A stretch of DNA of 64,000 nt from Tetmemena sp. SeJ-2015 (taxonomy: Eukaryota > Ciliophora > Spirotrichea > Sporadotrichida > Oxytrichidae). The notes beneath the pieces are model-generated. The model was not told the DNA's origin. It worked only from the letters and a program-made list of their open reading frames with translations, and did not search any database. A program made the position numbers and the translations under genes. Positions 1-11,800 of the stretch are shown piece after piece. The stretch lies in the NCBI GenBank assembly GCA_027382625.1, contig JAJKFJ010021585.1, positions 1 through 64,000 of the forward strand, given 5' to 3'. Numbering within the stretch: the stretch's first letter is position 1; every line of letters begins with the position of its first letter.

Positions 1-130
<130 letters not shown>

Positions 131-213
131 CTCATTTTAGACAAGCTGATGTCTTGCGTGTATTATGTTAACCTTAGGGAAATCCGAAGATCACTCCCGT
201 GGTAAATAGTTAA

Positions 214-783
214 TCAAACTTAACTCAAACTACTCTTCTCCAGGTCACTCGTTGCACTCGCCTTTAGTAGAGAATTCTGATATGAGTCTACCCATCGGTT
301 TCTGATGTTCTGATCGGTACCTTTTTCTGTTCTGAACTTCCACGTTATTGCCATTGTGTCGATGTCATTATCGATGTCGTATCTTGTCTTGGTTCTAGTC
401 GTAGTTGCCATTTTCCGGAACGTGGGCACAATGAATCTCAAAACCAGCGTTTCTCTTCTGGATTGAAATCCAAGGGAACTCTAGCTTAGTTTGTGAAGGG
501 CTAGAGCTCTGGGTAGAGGTAAAATTAGATACTGGGATTTTGAAGGATTTCTCGCTTCGTTAGTCATCCCTCCATTAAACTCCACAGACAATGGAGGTAA
601 TCCGTCCAAAGCTGTAGTGAATCGAAACACTCTACTACGATAGAGTATCTCTTGGAACTCTCTCATTGGCTTTCCCTCCGCGGAGGTACTTCTCCCTTAC
701 CAAAGAGGTACACTATGATCCCCGGTTGCGGGAAGAGACCATAGGTAATAGGACCCGGCTGAGGCGTCCTATTTAGTAACTTT
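214..783 (-). CDS. unrecognised ORF in a GC-richer block
   Basis: Read with TAA/TAG as Gln, the minus strand stays open for roughly 190 codons from about position 783 down to a TGA at 214-216. Two standard-code ORFs (666-481 and 441-220) lie in the same frame and are separated only by a TAG, which would be Gln. There is an in-frame ATG at 664-666, but the frame is open further upstream, so the start is undecided. Base composition is visibly richer in G and C than the flanks. The product is basic/polar (a segment with MATTTRTKTRYDIDND) and no domain is recognised. It could be a macronuclear-destined gene fragment or a transposon relic; chance openness is not excluded. Confidence 0.35.
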
Positions 784-2834
784 CTAATTTAATAATATTT
801 CGTTTATAATCAGCTTGGGCTTGTTCTAATTTTCGTCTCTTAAATAGTTTATAAGCTTGTCACCTGATATTTCAAATCCACCTTTAATATAATTTGATTA
901 ACAATATATTTTATAAGCAAAAATAATATTGAGCTTGAAATATAAACATCTCCTATTCAATAGATACTTAAGAGAGAGATTTTAAATAAAAAAAACTTAA
1001 CTTCAATTATAAATATTTTTGTTAGTGATTCTAAATTTATAAATTTTGGTTTTTTAAAACCTAAGAAATGGTTTTATAATTGTTATAAAATAATTATATC
1101 TTAAAATAATAAATAATATCTTTATCAGATACTCAAAGTTCGAATGCAAATGAAGGCTTAAGTCTGCTGTAATTAAATTGCTCATTTAATTAATAAATGT
1201 CTATAAAATATAATTTTAGTGAGACATAATTAATAAGAAAGTTTTTTTCCTATAGATTATAATTTTGTAAAGTAGATATATTTAAATTTTCCCTTTGGAT
1301 AATTATATAAATTTGAATGAAGCAATTCAACAAAAAGATTTACTAAACTTTTTATAAAAACTACATTTAATTTTTAATAAATTTCGAGTTTATGAGGAAT
1401 TAAATGATTTTCAAAATAATAATAAATAAATATATATGCAATAGTTAATTATTAAGAGAAGAGAATTACAAATTATTTTAAAAGAATAATATTTTTCTTT
1501 TGCCAAGATACTTTCGTGAAGATTTTGAAAAGAAAACTTCAGAAGTAATTTTCATTGAAGAACAATCTAATTTGATTAAACTGTGAATGAAGAAAAGATT
1601 ATATAAATATTATATTTAATTCTGAACTATTTATGAATAAAAGTTATAAGTCTGATACCATATCTTTGAAAGGCTTACTAAGTATAGTATCTAAACTCTC
1701 CTTCATTTAAAACCAGAGGAACCTAATATAGAGGGTCGTTGTTTGAAAGTAGAATTAAATATCAATTCAATTATATTATTGAAAGGGGAGACAGATGAAA
1801 AAGCTAGCGTCCCTATTTTAAACATTTACTGCAAGGTGCGAGCATGTAATTTTAGATATTCTTATCAGGTGTATGTAGGTTAGAGCTCGTTGTTCATAAT
1901 TTTTAAAGACTCAAGTATATCGAAATTAAAATAAATAAAGAAGAAGTGATACAAATATCGCTCCAGAAGGGTACCATGATAATACTCTAATAGTAAGCGT
2001 TTATTAATATTTAAACGCTATCAAGCAAAGCACAGAGAGGGGTGGAAGGTAGATCTGTTAATTTTACTTCCCAAATTTGCTAATTTATATTTAAACAATC
2101 AGTTATCTAAATTAAATTCTCAACTATAATTTTTGTTCCGAAAGAAAACATCGTGAAAACTCTAAGATCTTGGTTAGGAATGTTAGGTTTAGTCTGCACT
2201 TTAAAAAAATTATATAATCTTTGAGCAAGTGAAGGAGGCATTTGGTAATACTGCATTTTATTGATCAATAAATAAATTATAATCAATTACTTCCAATTCT
2301 AAATTTATGCGAATCTTTTATAATCCAAATCAGTTCAATATCCATTCTTTATTTTATCTAATTATCAAACAGTAGAAGGATATTTAAAATTGATATTTAA
2401 ATGTTAGTGATTTAAGAAATGAATAATAATATAAATTAATATCTGAGGAGAAAGGATTAAGTTTAAGATTGTATAGGCTGTTTACTTAGATTAAGAATAA
2501 GTTAAGCCATATAAAAAAGAATTGACTTTTATTAAGAAATTAAACTCGCGTTAAATAGTTTAATGATTAGCTTTCTATATTAAGAAGGTTTATATCATAT
2601 TTTAAACTCTTAAAAGGTCATTAAAAAATTAAAAAGGATTAAAATAGGTTTAACAAAGATATTTTTTAATGTTTCAAGTTAAATAAGAATTTGATTTAAT
2701 TATTCCGATTTTTATATAAAATTATGATTTTTTAAAAAAAATATGTATATAAGCAATATTACGCTATTTCGACTTAATTTCTGTTTAAACTGATATTTCT
2801 ATAACTAAAATATATCTCTATTAGAACAATTCAC
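784..2834. other. AT-rich noncoding upstream region of gene A
   Basis: About 2 kb of very AT-rich DNA with dense stops in all frames, including TGA, and no family motif found. Presumably the 5' flank of gene A plus germline-only spacer. No promoter element can be named. Confidence 0.5.
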
Positions 2835-5800
2835 ATGAAAAAATAGTAGTGGGATTTTATAAGACAGCTATCTCTCAAAGAAAAGAAGCTTTTCTTTCAA
2901 ATTGTATTAATTTTCTTAGCTACTTAAGTGTTATTATCTTCTTCACAATAAACATGTAAGTGGCTTTTGGAAATAATTTGTAATTTATGGTGTTAGGGAA
3001 TGCATTTATACGCTTTTATAATAATCTTAATAGCAAGTAAGACTCCATTTTTATTTAGGTACTAAATTAGATGAATACTACAACTCAACTTCATCTTCAT
3101 GTTAAAGTAAGTTATTAAGGGGATTTATATTTCTAAATTCATAGATTCTAATTATTCACACCCTGGAACGAGGAGACAGCAGTTAATAAACAGGGAAAAG
3201 CTGGAAGCAGTATAGGAAAAGAAACAGATCCCAGCAATAGTAGGAAAATTTGCATGAGAGTGGTTGCCCACTAAATTGGAAATATCCCTACAAAATATAA
3301 ACTAAAGCCATCTTACATAGGATAATAGTACGGTTTCTTATCTAGTACTGAATAAGTGCTGAGATTTGAAATTGATTATTATTTATATTCCCTAAATTTT
3401 ACTTTATTTTACTTTACTAATTATTCACAAGATAAAATAGACCAGATAAAAAAGAAAAAGTCTTTAGAGTTATAGATTGTTACTTTCATTTATTCTTTTT
3501 TATAAGATTTCATTTACTCATTCTGTTTATAGAATGCTGAGATGCAATATTAGGATGCACCTCTTGCTTTGAGACGAGCAAAGCAATTTATTAATTTAAT
3601 TGGAGGCGTCACTCAATTCTTCGTTTAATGCAAGAGATGTAGCGATGGACTATATCTACTCAAGAACTAAACCTATACTCCTAACTATAATATAATTTAA
3701 CTACCCAACCTTAATGACGTAATGTGTTCAAGATTAATAAAATCATTTTTAAATAAAAGATTGTCAAATTATTCACGGTTCTTATAAACTTAAAGACACT
3801 TTAATTGTATTACACTCGTTTTAAATCTATTTTATCAATGACTACACGAACGGTTCTTGCAAATGTAAGCCTAATTCTGATAGTAGTGTCTAATTGTGGT
3901 AAATTAAACTAACTCTTAAGATAGACTGTGGCGAATACTGCACCGCTTGTAACTTGCAATATGGCTGCACAGCATGTCAGGGGGAATCAGCTGGAGTAGG
4001 GTGGGTATCTGCTCTCACAAATGATCCTAAAATTTCGTTTTCGAGCACTTTCAAAGTCTGCTAGCGTTAGTTAAACTTATTTATCACATTCTCTGTTATA
4101 AATTTAATTTACTAAAATTTAATGTAATTTATCAATTGATAAATCTTTCATCAATAAAATTTAAATGAGAATCTAATATGCATTTATTTATTCTCAAATA
4201 GCTTGCGCTAATAACTAAATATATCTCTTTATGAAATTAATAAAACAAGATTTGCAAAACGTGTTCGAGCACAAACTCTTCACAGTGTTCAGTATGCTAC
4301 GATGTCGATAACACCGGGAATACTTCCTGCAGTAAGTTACTTTAGTAAATTTAAGATGTCATTTTTTCCCATATTTAAACCTAAATAGGATTAATGGATT
4401 AAATAAGTTATGAACATAGAGAAATAATGAAAATTCTATCTTCTTCTTATTATAGGCTGATATGATCTGACAACCTACACTAAATCAAGTGATTCATGCA
4501 AATAATATAAAACACACTCAGCAGGCTACAAATACTGCATACAATTTATTTATGCATTTATCTCATAAGTATACTATTCTTTACAATTTGAATGTGATGA
4601 TGCCTATTTCCTAAAAGCAAATGCAGTTTATGATAGTTCTTACAAAGTCTATCTTCCCTAATTAAAAATTAAGTAATATTTTATTCATAAGTTATGTTAA
4701 TGCACAGCATGTAAGTTTTAAACAAATGAGTGCTAGAAAGGATAATTTAAATTTAGACACTGGATCTGGTAAATGCATGATCCCTTTATCTGAAAATTCT
4801 TGTTCGCTTTGTGCTTATGGATATGGAAGTATCTAAGTTGGATCAAATAGTGTCTGCGGAAGTAAGAAATAAGTATCACATTTTTTACATCTTTAGGCTG
4901 CCAATCAGAGAATTTAAAATTGTAAATTATTGAGTATTATATTATTCACCATATCCAGAGGCTATAAGATGTTAGCTAAGTGATTTAAACACAGTGGTAA
5001 AGATTACAGGATGTAGAGATGGCTACATTATCGTTTAAAATATATTGAATAGAGTACGAAAAACATTTAAAGATGTTTTATAATAACAATGCAACGGGTT
5101 CGTGCGTGAATAAATGCCCTAGTGGTCAGTATGGCTATGCAGTATTTGATTAAAGGGGAGTAATATTAACTAGCTATTGCAGAGCCTGTAGTATCACCAA
5201 CTGCATAGAATGCGCTTCTAATGGTTAATGCATCCAGTGTGCAAAAAATTAGCTTAAATAAAATGATAAAAATTACTATCTAGATACTGGAGTTACTGTG
5301 GGGAGAGCTTCTGGAAATTGTATAGCCAGGGCTATCGGGACCTATACTAATTCTTTCTATGTAAATCCAGTGAATGCTCAGTCTGCAACTCCTGCTCAAC
5401 AGATCATAGGTACATCTGCAACAACAGCATATAACACAATATAAGATGCAATAGCAAAAGGCAAAGAAGTTGCATCTTGGTATGATAATTTAACAGTCAA
5501 ATCATAAACATTTCATCTATATTTTTATGATGATTTTTTAATTCCTGTAAATAAGAAAGCAAACTTTTTCACTTAAAACTCATTAATTAAATTATGGGTT
5601 TGAGTGATCGTTTATTTGCTGCCTGGCCCGCATGCTTTAATAGCAGAGCCTTAGAGACTTTACTACTAGCCTAGATATTATGATGGAAGCAATAATTATT
5701 TTTAATTGATTGCTAATAAAATAGTATAATGTAGGGACTTAATTCACAATAACAGCATAATATATATCATTAATTCTATTTTTATCTGGAGTGACTGTCT

Positions 5801-8800
5801 AGTATAAACTGCGAGATAAATGGTTCTTCCCAGTTGGCCCAAAGTTGACTCTTCAATATATTACTTTCGACGCCTCTGACTCTATTGTAACCCCAGATAC
5901 AGATTCTTCTAACTGCCTTACAAGTGTATCCTAATGCTGCTCCATAAATACATTAACAAAGAATAAATATCTTATTAATTTTTAAGGCTATGAGTCCAGG
6001 AGCAAATTGCTATCTTAGAGAAGAGGCGTAAGCTAAAAGTGATAATTGTAAATACTCTTTTTAGGACTGAAGATTGCAGCTAAATGGCTGCAGGTGGCAG
6101 CTTCATAAAATTTGACATGAATACTTAAAGTCTATTAACTAATCCCTAGACTTTAATTATCTCTGTAAGATTTAATTAATTTTCCTATTTATTAGTATGT
6201 AACCTTTCAAAATTTCATGTATGAATTCAGCTCCTTCTTTATTTAAAATTGTAGTTTTTTAATTCATTGAGATGAACGACTACGGAGCTATTATAAAGAT
6301 ATCCAATACTAAATTCATTAACTTAACACTTGCGGCTCTATTCTGATATAATTTTAATTTCTTAGAAATAGAACACTCAATCTTAATCGCACTAGCTCAG
6401 GCTTGACGAGCAGCTCCTCATTTTCTCAGATCTACTCAGTAAGAGTAAATTAAATAAGTTCATGATTTAATTCTGTGGCCTCTTAGATTCAAGCCTCTTA
6501 AAAGCAAGCTTTGGCATCAATGAGCAGTACTCCTTTCTCAAAAGTATGCAACTCTGTGCTTAATGGAGGAAGTTTACCTTCTTGCTTCGATCTCCAAATC
6601 AATCAAACTAAAATTTGTGTATTTTAAGACTTTATATTTCTAAATAACTTCCTTTACCTACTTTGGTGCATTCAAGAGTTAAATTATACAAATATTTATA
6701 GTTCACTAGATAGAGCTGTTTGGGTAAATCCAAGCTACGGAATGTCATATCATGGCTCTGTGGTTGATCTAGATAGCTTCCGAGGAAATATAATGCTATA
6801 CAACAACACATTCTCAAGTTGTCTTAAAAAATTAAAGTAAAGAAAAATTTATGGAATATAAATAATAATCAATTTAAAAACCAGCACTTATTACAGTACT
6901 AGTTAGTAAATCGTATAACTATCCTATGTAAGCTTAAAAAAATAATTTAAAGTATGATCCTGCAGTTTACAAACTGTCAATTCGCTTCCAAAATGAGAAA
7001 CTCAGATACGACAAATTCTATTGATGTATATCCCTCATTAGGAACAAAGACAGTCCTGCAAATGAAGAGTCTGGTCAGAATCACTTCTCACGAAAGGTCT
7101 TTATACATTTCTCATAATATGTAAGTATCAAATAACTTCATAAATTCTTGATTATTTTTCACAACTTACTGTTTTAGAGTGCAGAATTGTTCTTCTATTA
7201 AAGGATTATTCTACTTAGGAATGAGAGATAGACTGAACTTTGGTTAAAACTTCGTCTTTGGCTAAAACAATATACAAAAGAATTTCGGCTACTTCGATAC
7301 TACTATTGTTTACCTTAGCTTTGAATATAATTTTATTTGAATTTACCTGAGAATGAGAGGTAAAAGTGATCGATCAGTTTATACCACTGTACCTAACACA
7401 GTTGATGCAAATTTATTCTGCACTGGCTACCTTTTCGAAAAGAATCAGATTAACTAGAATACAGGTTGCCCTCTCTATTCAGGCGCAATAATTCAAACTG
7501 AGTGTATTGACTACAATTAGCAGAATGGTTTTATATTAATATTAGCAGCCTATAATTAATAGTAAAATGCTAAATCCGATTTAATTATTTAGCCAGATTA
7601 TGCGAACGACTCAGTGAAGTTTTAAAGTCTAGTCAATATGAAAAGCAATTATATGAGCACAAGTTACTTCTCTCCCACTCTGTCACTATCAACAATCAAA
7701 GTTTTATTTGGAACTTACACTTACTCAATAGACTTAAGGATGAATTATATTATTTTAAATATGATTAAAATTATTTCAACCAGAACAGCTTGAAGGACTT
7801 CACATCGTCCGGAGGTTTTGCAGCTATAGATTTAATAGGCATGCCCAGAGTATTTTTGCAGCACGAGTATTATGATGGAGGCGGAGATTCTATCTATATT
7901 AAATAAAGACAAAATTTAATTTTCATTTTAAACTTGATTGATTCTATGTCAGATTTAGTCTAGGCTTTTGGAAGTTCAGCTTTCACTGATTACTCTTCGC
8001 TGCCTGGCTTTAAAGACATCATGAATCTTTAGCATTTTATAAATTAGTGAATCCCTAAAATAAAAACCTATTCCCGACTTCATAAATTAGGATGATGTTG
8101 ATACTATTTTTGTAATTTCTAAATAAGTATTAGCTGGCTTGCTCAACCATAAGAATTAGAAGAACTAATTGGGTATTCATCAGGAATGTAACTGACAGCA
8201 ATACTTTTAAATTAGAGCCATAGTATGATTCGACAAGAACTAACAACTTTCTCTTCAATGATTTTTATGGCTTTCTCTACATAGATTACTTTAAGATTGT
8301 TAATTAAGATATTTATTATCACAAATTTTTAATCTCTAAGGAGTAAAAACTGATTATCTGAAGTAGATGGGAGTTCTTGTATCTATTTCGGGCTTAAATA
8401 ATTAAAAATTTTATGGCTTGTAAAACTTCGGAAGCCAGCTGGGTATCATGAAATTTTATTTATTACTAAATTCTTGGATAGTGATAGAGTAGATGTGTAT
8501 TTTAATTCTACGACTGCCACCTCTATCTGGTCTTTGCAGCTGCTGCAGATACAATTTTATCCTACAAATAACGAGCAGCTATTTCCTAATTTTTCAAACC
8601 CTTCTAATATTATACATTTATCGCGTGATTTTGTAAAATTGCAAAAATACAATCAAATTCTTTTGAGTTTAATCAAAATTAACTTTGAATCTTAATACCC
8701 TGCATTTCTTAATTTTCGTGATAAAGTCGAGAAAAATAAAATTAAAAGTATTTAGGGGAAAAGAAGGAAGGGGTACCACAAGTTCGAATAAAAAATTGGA

Positions 8801-11800
8801 AAAATTTGGAATTCTTGCTTTGCTATTTTTAGATTTAGTACACCTTTAGGGCAGTAGGTAGGACTGATAATTATTAAAATAAAAATTAAATAAGTTTGCG
8901 AAAGGGTATATAAGAAGGAAATTATCCATTACTAAAATGTGTACTGCTATGTTTATTTGGCTAATTAATCTCTTATTGGTATTAAGACTTACAGTTATAT
9001 TTCTTATAGTTGAGTTTCCTAATTTCCTGATTTATTATTTTAAATATCCCCATTACTTCAATAAAAACATTCTTAATAGATTCTTACTCTTTGAAAATGA
9101 TAGGTAAATGCATAATATCATGGTAAAGTATGTCTTTGTTAAATGAATGAATGAATATTTTATATTTTGTGTACTACTTTTAGCTGACTTAGAGCAGCTG
9201 CTACGAATGTAAAGTGCCTTGGTTTGAGTTCAACGTTGACTATGCCAATCTCTAATTATCTCTATTAGAATAAGTTAAAATAATTAGATTGATTATTCTA
9301 ATACCCCTCAATTACAAATTTCAATACGGATAGCTCAACTGGTTTACAGTAGAGCTAGTTCTTTAAATTCTGGATCTAAAAACCATATATAAATAACTTA
9401 AGAATAACTGCCACTCCATATATCATCATTTAGTTTGCCTAAATTAATAAATTATTATTATTTATATCAATTAATTAATACCTCTATCAACTAAGTAACC
9501 TTGGGGGAGCCTGATGGACGAATATTTGACTTTTAATATTTAAAGGTCGCTACCGAGAAAGAACCTGACTCATGGATTAAATTACTATATATATTGAAGG
9601 ATAAACTAGATATAAATTTACAATGTATAAAATTCTAATTATCTCACAGGCCCAAGCGATGGACTACTTGTAAAAGCTAATATTGATACCATCAATCTTA
9701 AAAAAAGCATTATATTTTAATAATTACATAATCAACTAAGGACTAAATTTAAATTATCTTGTTCATTAAAAATATAGAGCTCTGAAATTTTAGCTTTATC
9801 TTAGCACTTTTAGAGATAAATAAAGTGCTGATAAAACAGCCTCAGATTTTTCTGACCATAAAAAAAAAGTTGAATATGTGGCAGTCGAATTGACACACCG
9901 ACTACGATGGCCTCAGCCAGCAATAAATTGGAGGAGAGAGCTAAGGAAGAAGACAACAGGACAATGCAGCAGCCGCCACAGAGCACCTCTATGAGGTACC
10001 CCTAAATCAGACACCAGAAGCAGAGTGATTTTGGAACTTGAATATTCTTTTATATACTCGATTCTTTTAAATTCAAAAAATCAACCTTAAAATATAAGTA
10101 GGATCCATTTACTAGGTTTATTTAAAACAATAAAATAATAATTTAAATTTATTTAGGATAAGTTAAAGATATAATTCAAAAAATTAATTACTGTAAGACT
10201 TCTTTATAGATATAAAAAATAGGATTTCTTATTAAATCAAGTTTAAATAAAAAATTATTTATATAAATTAATAAATAAATAAATAATAAATTAATCAAGA
10301 TACTAATTTTTAAACTAACTAGGCTTTAATGTGTGCTCTAAAGTATGATAATTCTAAAGCTCTTATATATAAGTTTAAAGATCTATGAATTAATTGTTAC
10401 ATTAGAAACCATAAACTTATTAAGGTATGTAATTTTCTTAAATTATAATCTAGTTACAATTCAATTATTTAACAAATAAAATTTCTTTATAATTTCTCCC
10501 AAATTCTCTATATTGGAGAATATAATTGGTTATACCTTTTGGATTTGAATTTGACAAGATGCAAGAACTCTTGAGTTAGGCTGAATACGTTATTTTCATA
10601 TTTTCATGAAAAAAAGTGGATGACGAGGTAAAGCCAAACAACCTAAAGTAGGATCCATTTACTAGGTTTATTTAAAACAATAAAACAATAATTTAAATTT
10701 ATTTAGGATAAGTTAAAAATATAATTAAAAAAAATAATTACTTAACAAATATAATAATAAATTGTTTTCGCTTTTAATTAATATATATTTATACATTAAT
10801 TATTTTTAAGGTTTTCGCAAAACCAAGCTTAAAAGGATTCAATCGTGGAGCTGTATTAAATCCCCATAATATGTATGATAAGAAAGTGAGAATTAGACGT
10901 GTTAAATTAAATTATTATTTACAACAAAGATCAATATCACGAATTTAGAGAAAATTTTAAAGATGAAAGCTATATAATCTAATACTCAAAAAATGTTATC
11001 TATGAGAGTTCAAAGTAATAGTTGGCAAGAACACCTAAGAATGTAGATAATAAGCATAATAAAGAAGATGATATTCAATAAGGATTTAAAATAGTCAACT
11101 TCCGGCCTCCATTTTAACTAGTTATTTTAAGACTGTGTTTAAAGTTCTCTCTAAATTCTCTATATTCATCTTTGCTAGTAAAGTATTAACACAACTAATT
11201 TTCACTTTCTTATAATTCTATAGGGTTTTCGGTTTTTATTCTATGTTGAATTAATATAAATTATTTAACTTTTCCTACTAATTTTAAAAATTGAATCAGT
11301 GGGGAATCTTGAAATATCTAGCTTTACAGTGCGAGAAATGCGAACATGGGTGACTCAAAATGAGCCAGGAGGAGGCAGCTTCTTTTACTATAATTAAAAC
11401 AGAAGTTTAAAATATGGTTATAGTATTTAGTTTGAATGCAACGCTGAACAACAATAACATTTGGTGCTCACTTGCAGCAGATATGGTATCAAATGCTTCC
11501 TTTATCTATGAGGCAGTTGCCTTAATATAAAATTTTATGCAGCAAAGAAATTCTACTACGGATCAGGAGTTTATATTAATACACATGGCTAGGAACTAAA
11601 TTACATCCCAATATAATTTTTGTTATTTAAATGCTACTCTGATAGGCAACTTATTCTAGGTATGCATTCTTTCTGAAAAAGGAGCAGGACTAAGAATTGA
11701 ATTTGATAACCCTCAGGTTAAGAACAATATAACTTTTCAAAAAAATTACTTAGTAAATATGGTGAAACGCTTTTCATAATATTTTTTTTATATAAAAAAT

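Larger units (their letters stand above)
3059..5494 (+). other. gene A N-terminal cysteine-rich region
   Basis: Repeated C-x-x-C units of the furin-like/growth-factor-receptor type: QCKRCSDGLYLLKNQ, CGEYCTACNLQYGCTACQG, ICKTCSSTNSSQCSVC, CQCTACK-like, and CRACSITNCIECASNGQCIQ (cysteines spaced two to five apart). Genes B, C and D carry the same blocks in the same order. At least nine IESs interrupt it. Such regions are usually extracellular and disulphide-rich; no ligand can be inferred. Confidence 0.8.
5603..9400 (+). other. gene A middle region, conserved with B, C and D
   Basis: After IES removal this reads as a continuous domain that includes LLPGPHALIAEPQRLYYQPR, YKLRDKW, FDASDSIVTPDTDSSNC, WVNPSYGMSYHGSVVDLDS, SSGGFAAIDL and VDVYFNSTTATSIWS. 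Gene B is nearly identical and D is clearly homologous. The B version of the last part (GGFSFDIWLKI) loosely recalls a LamG/concanavalin-like sheet, but that is a guess. The GGFAAID-type turns suggest that beta-helix repeats already begin here. Confidence 0.7.
9500..11289. other. unresolved AT-rich stretch between gene A domains
   Basis: Dense stops and no paralogue matched by eye, except the two direct repeats listed below. Short open bits occur. Probably one or more large IESs between the middle and beta-helix regions of gene A, but no pointer pair was identified. Confidence 0.4.

Noticed and set aside
3530..4470. TGA decoded as Trp or another amino acid
   Set aside because: In-frame TGAs at 3538 and near 4459 first suggested this, but most vanish when the edges are set by pointers, conserved Trp positions use TGG, and the tails of A and D end at TGA.
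2956..9183. All inserts are ordinary introns
   Set aside because: Several start with GTAAG, but for the AGT, TAGA, ACAATTT, TAAAGTA, GTTTACCT and GATTCT cases GT-AG splicing is impossible or gives the wrong frame, whereas pointer removal works in both paralogues. A few true GT-AG introns remain.
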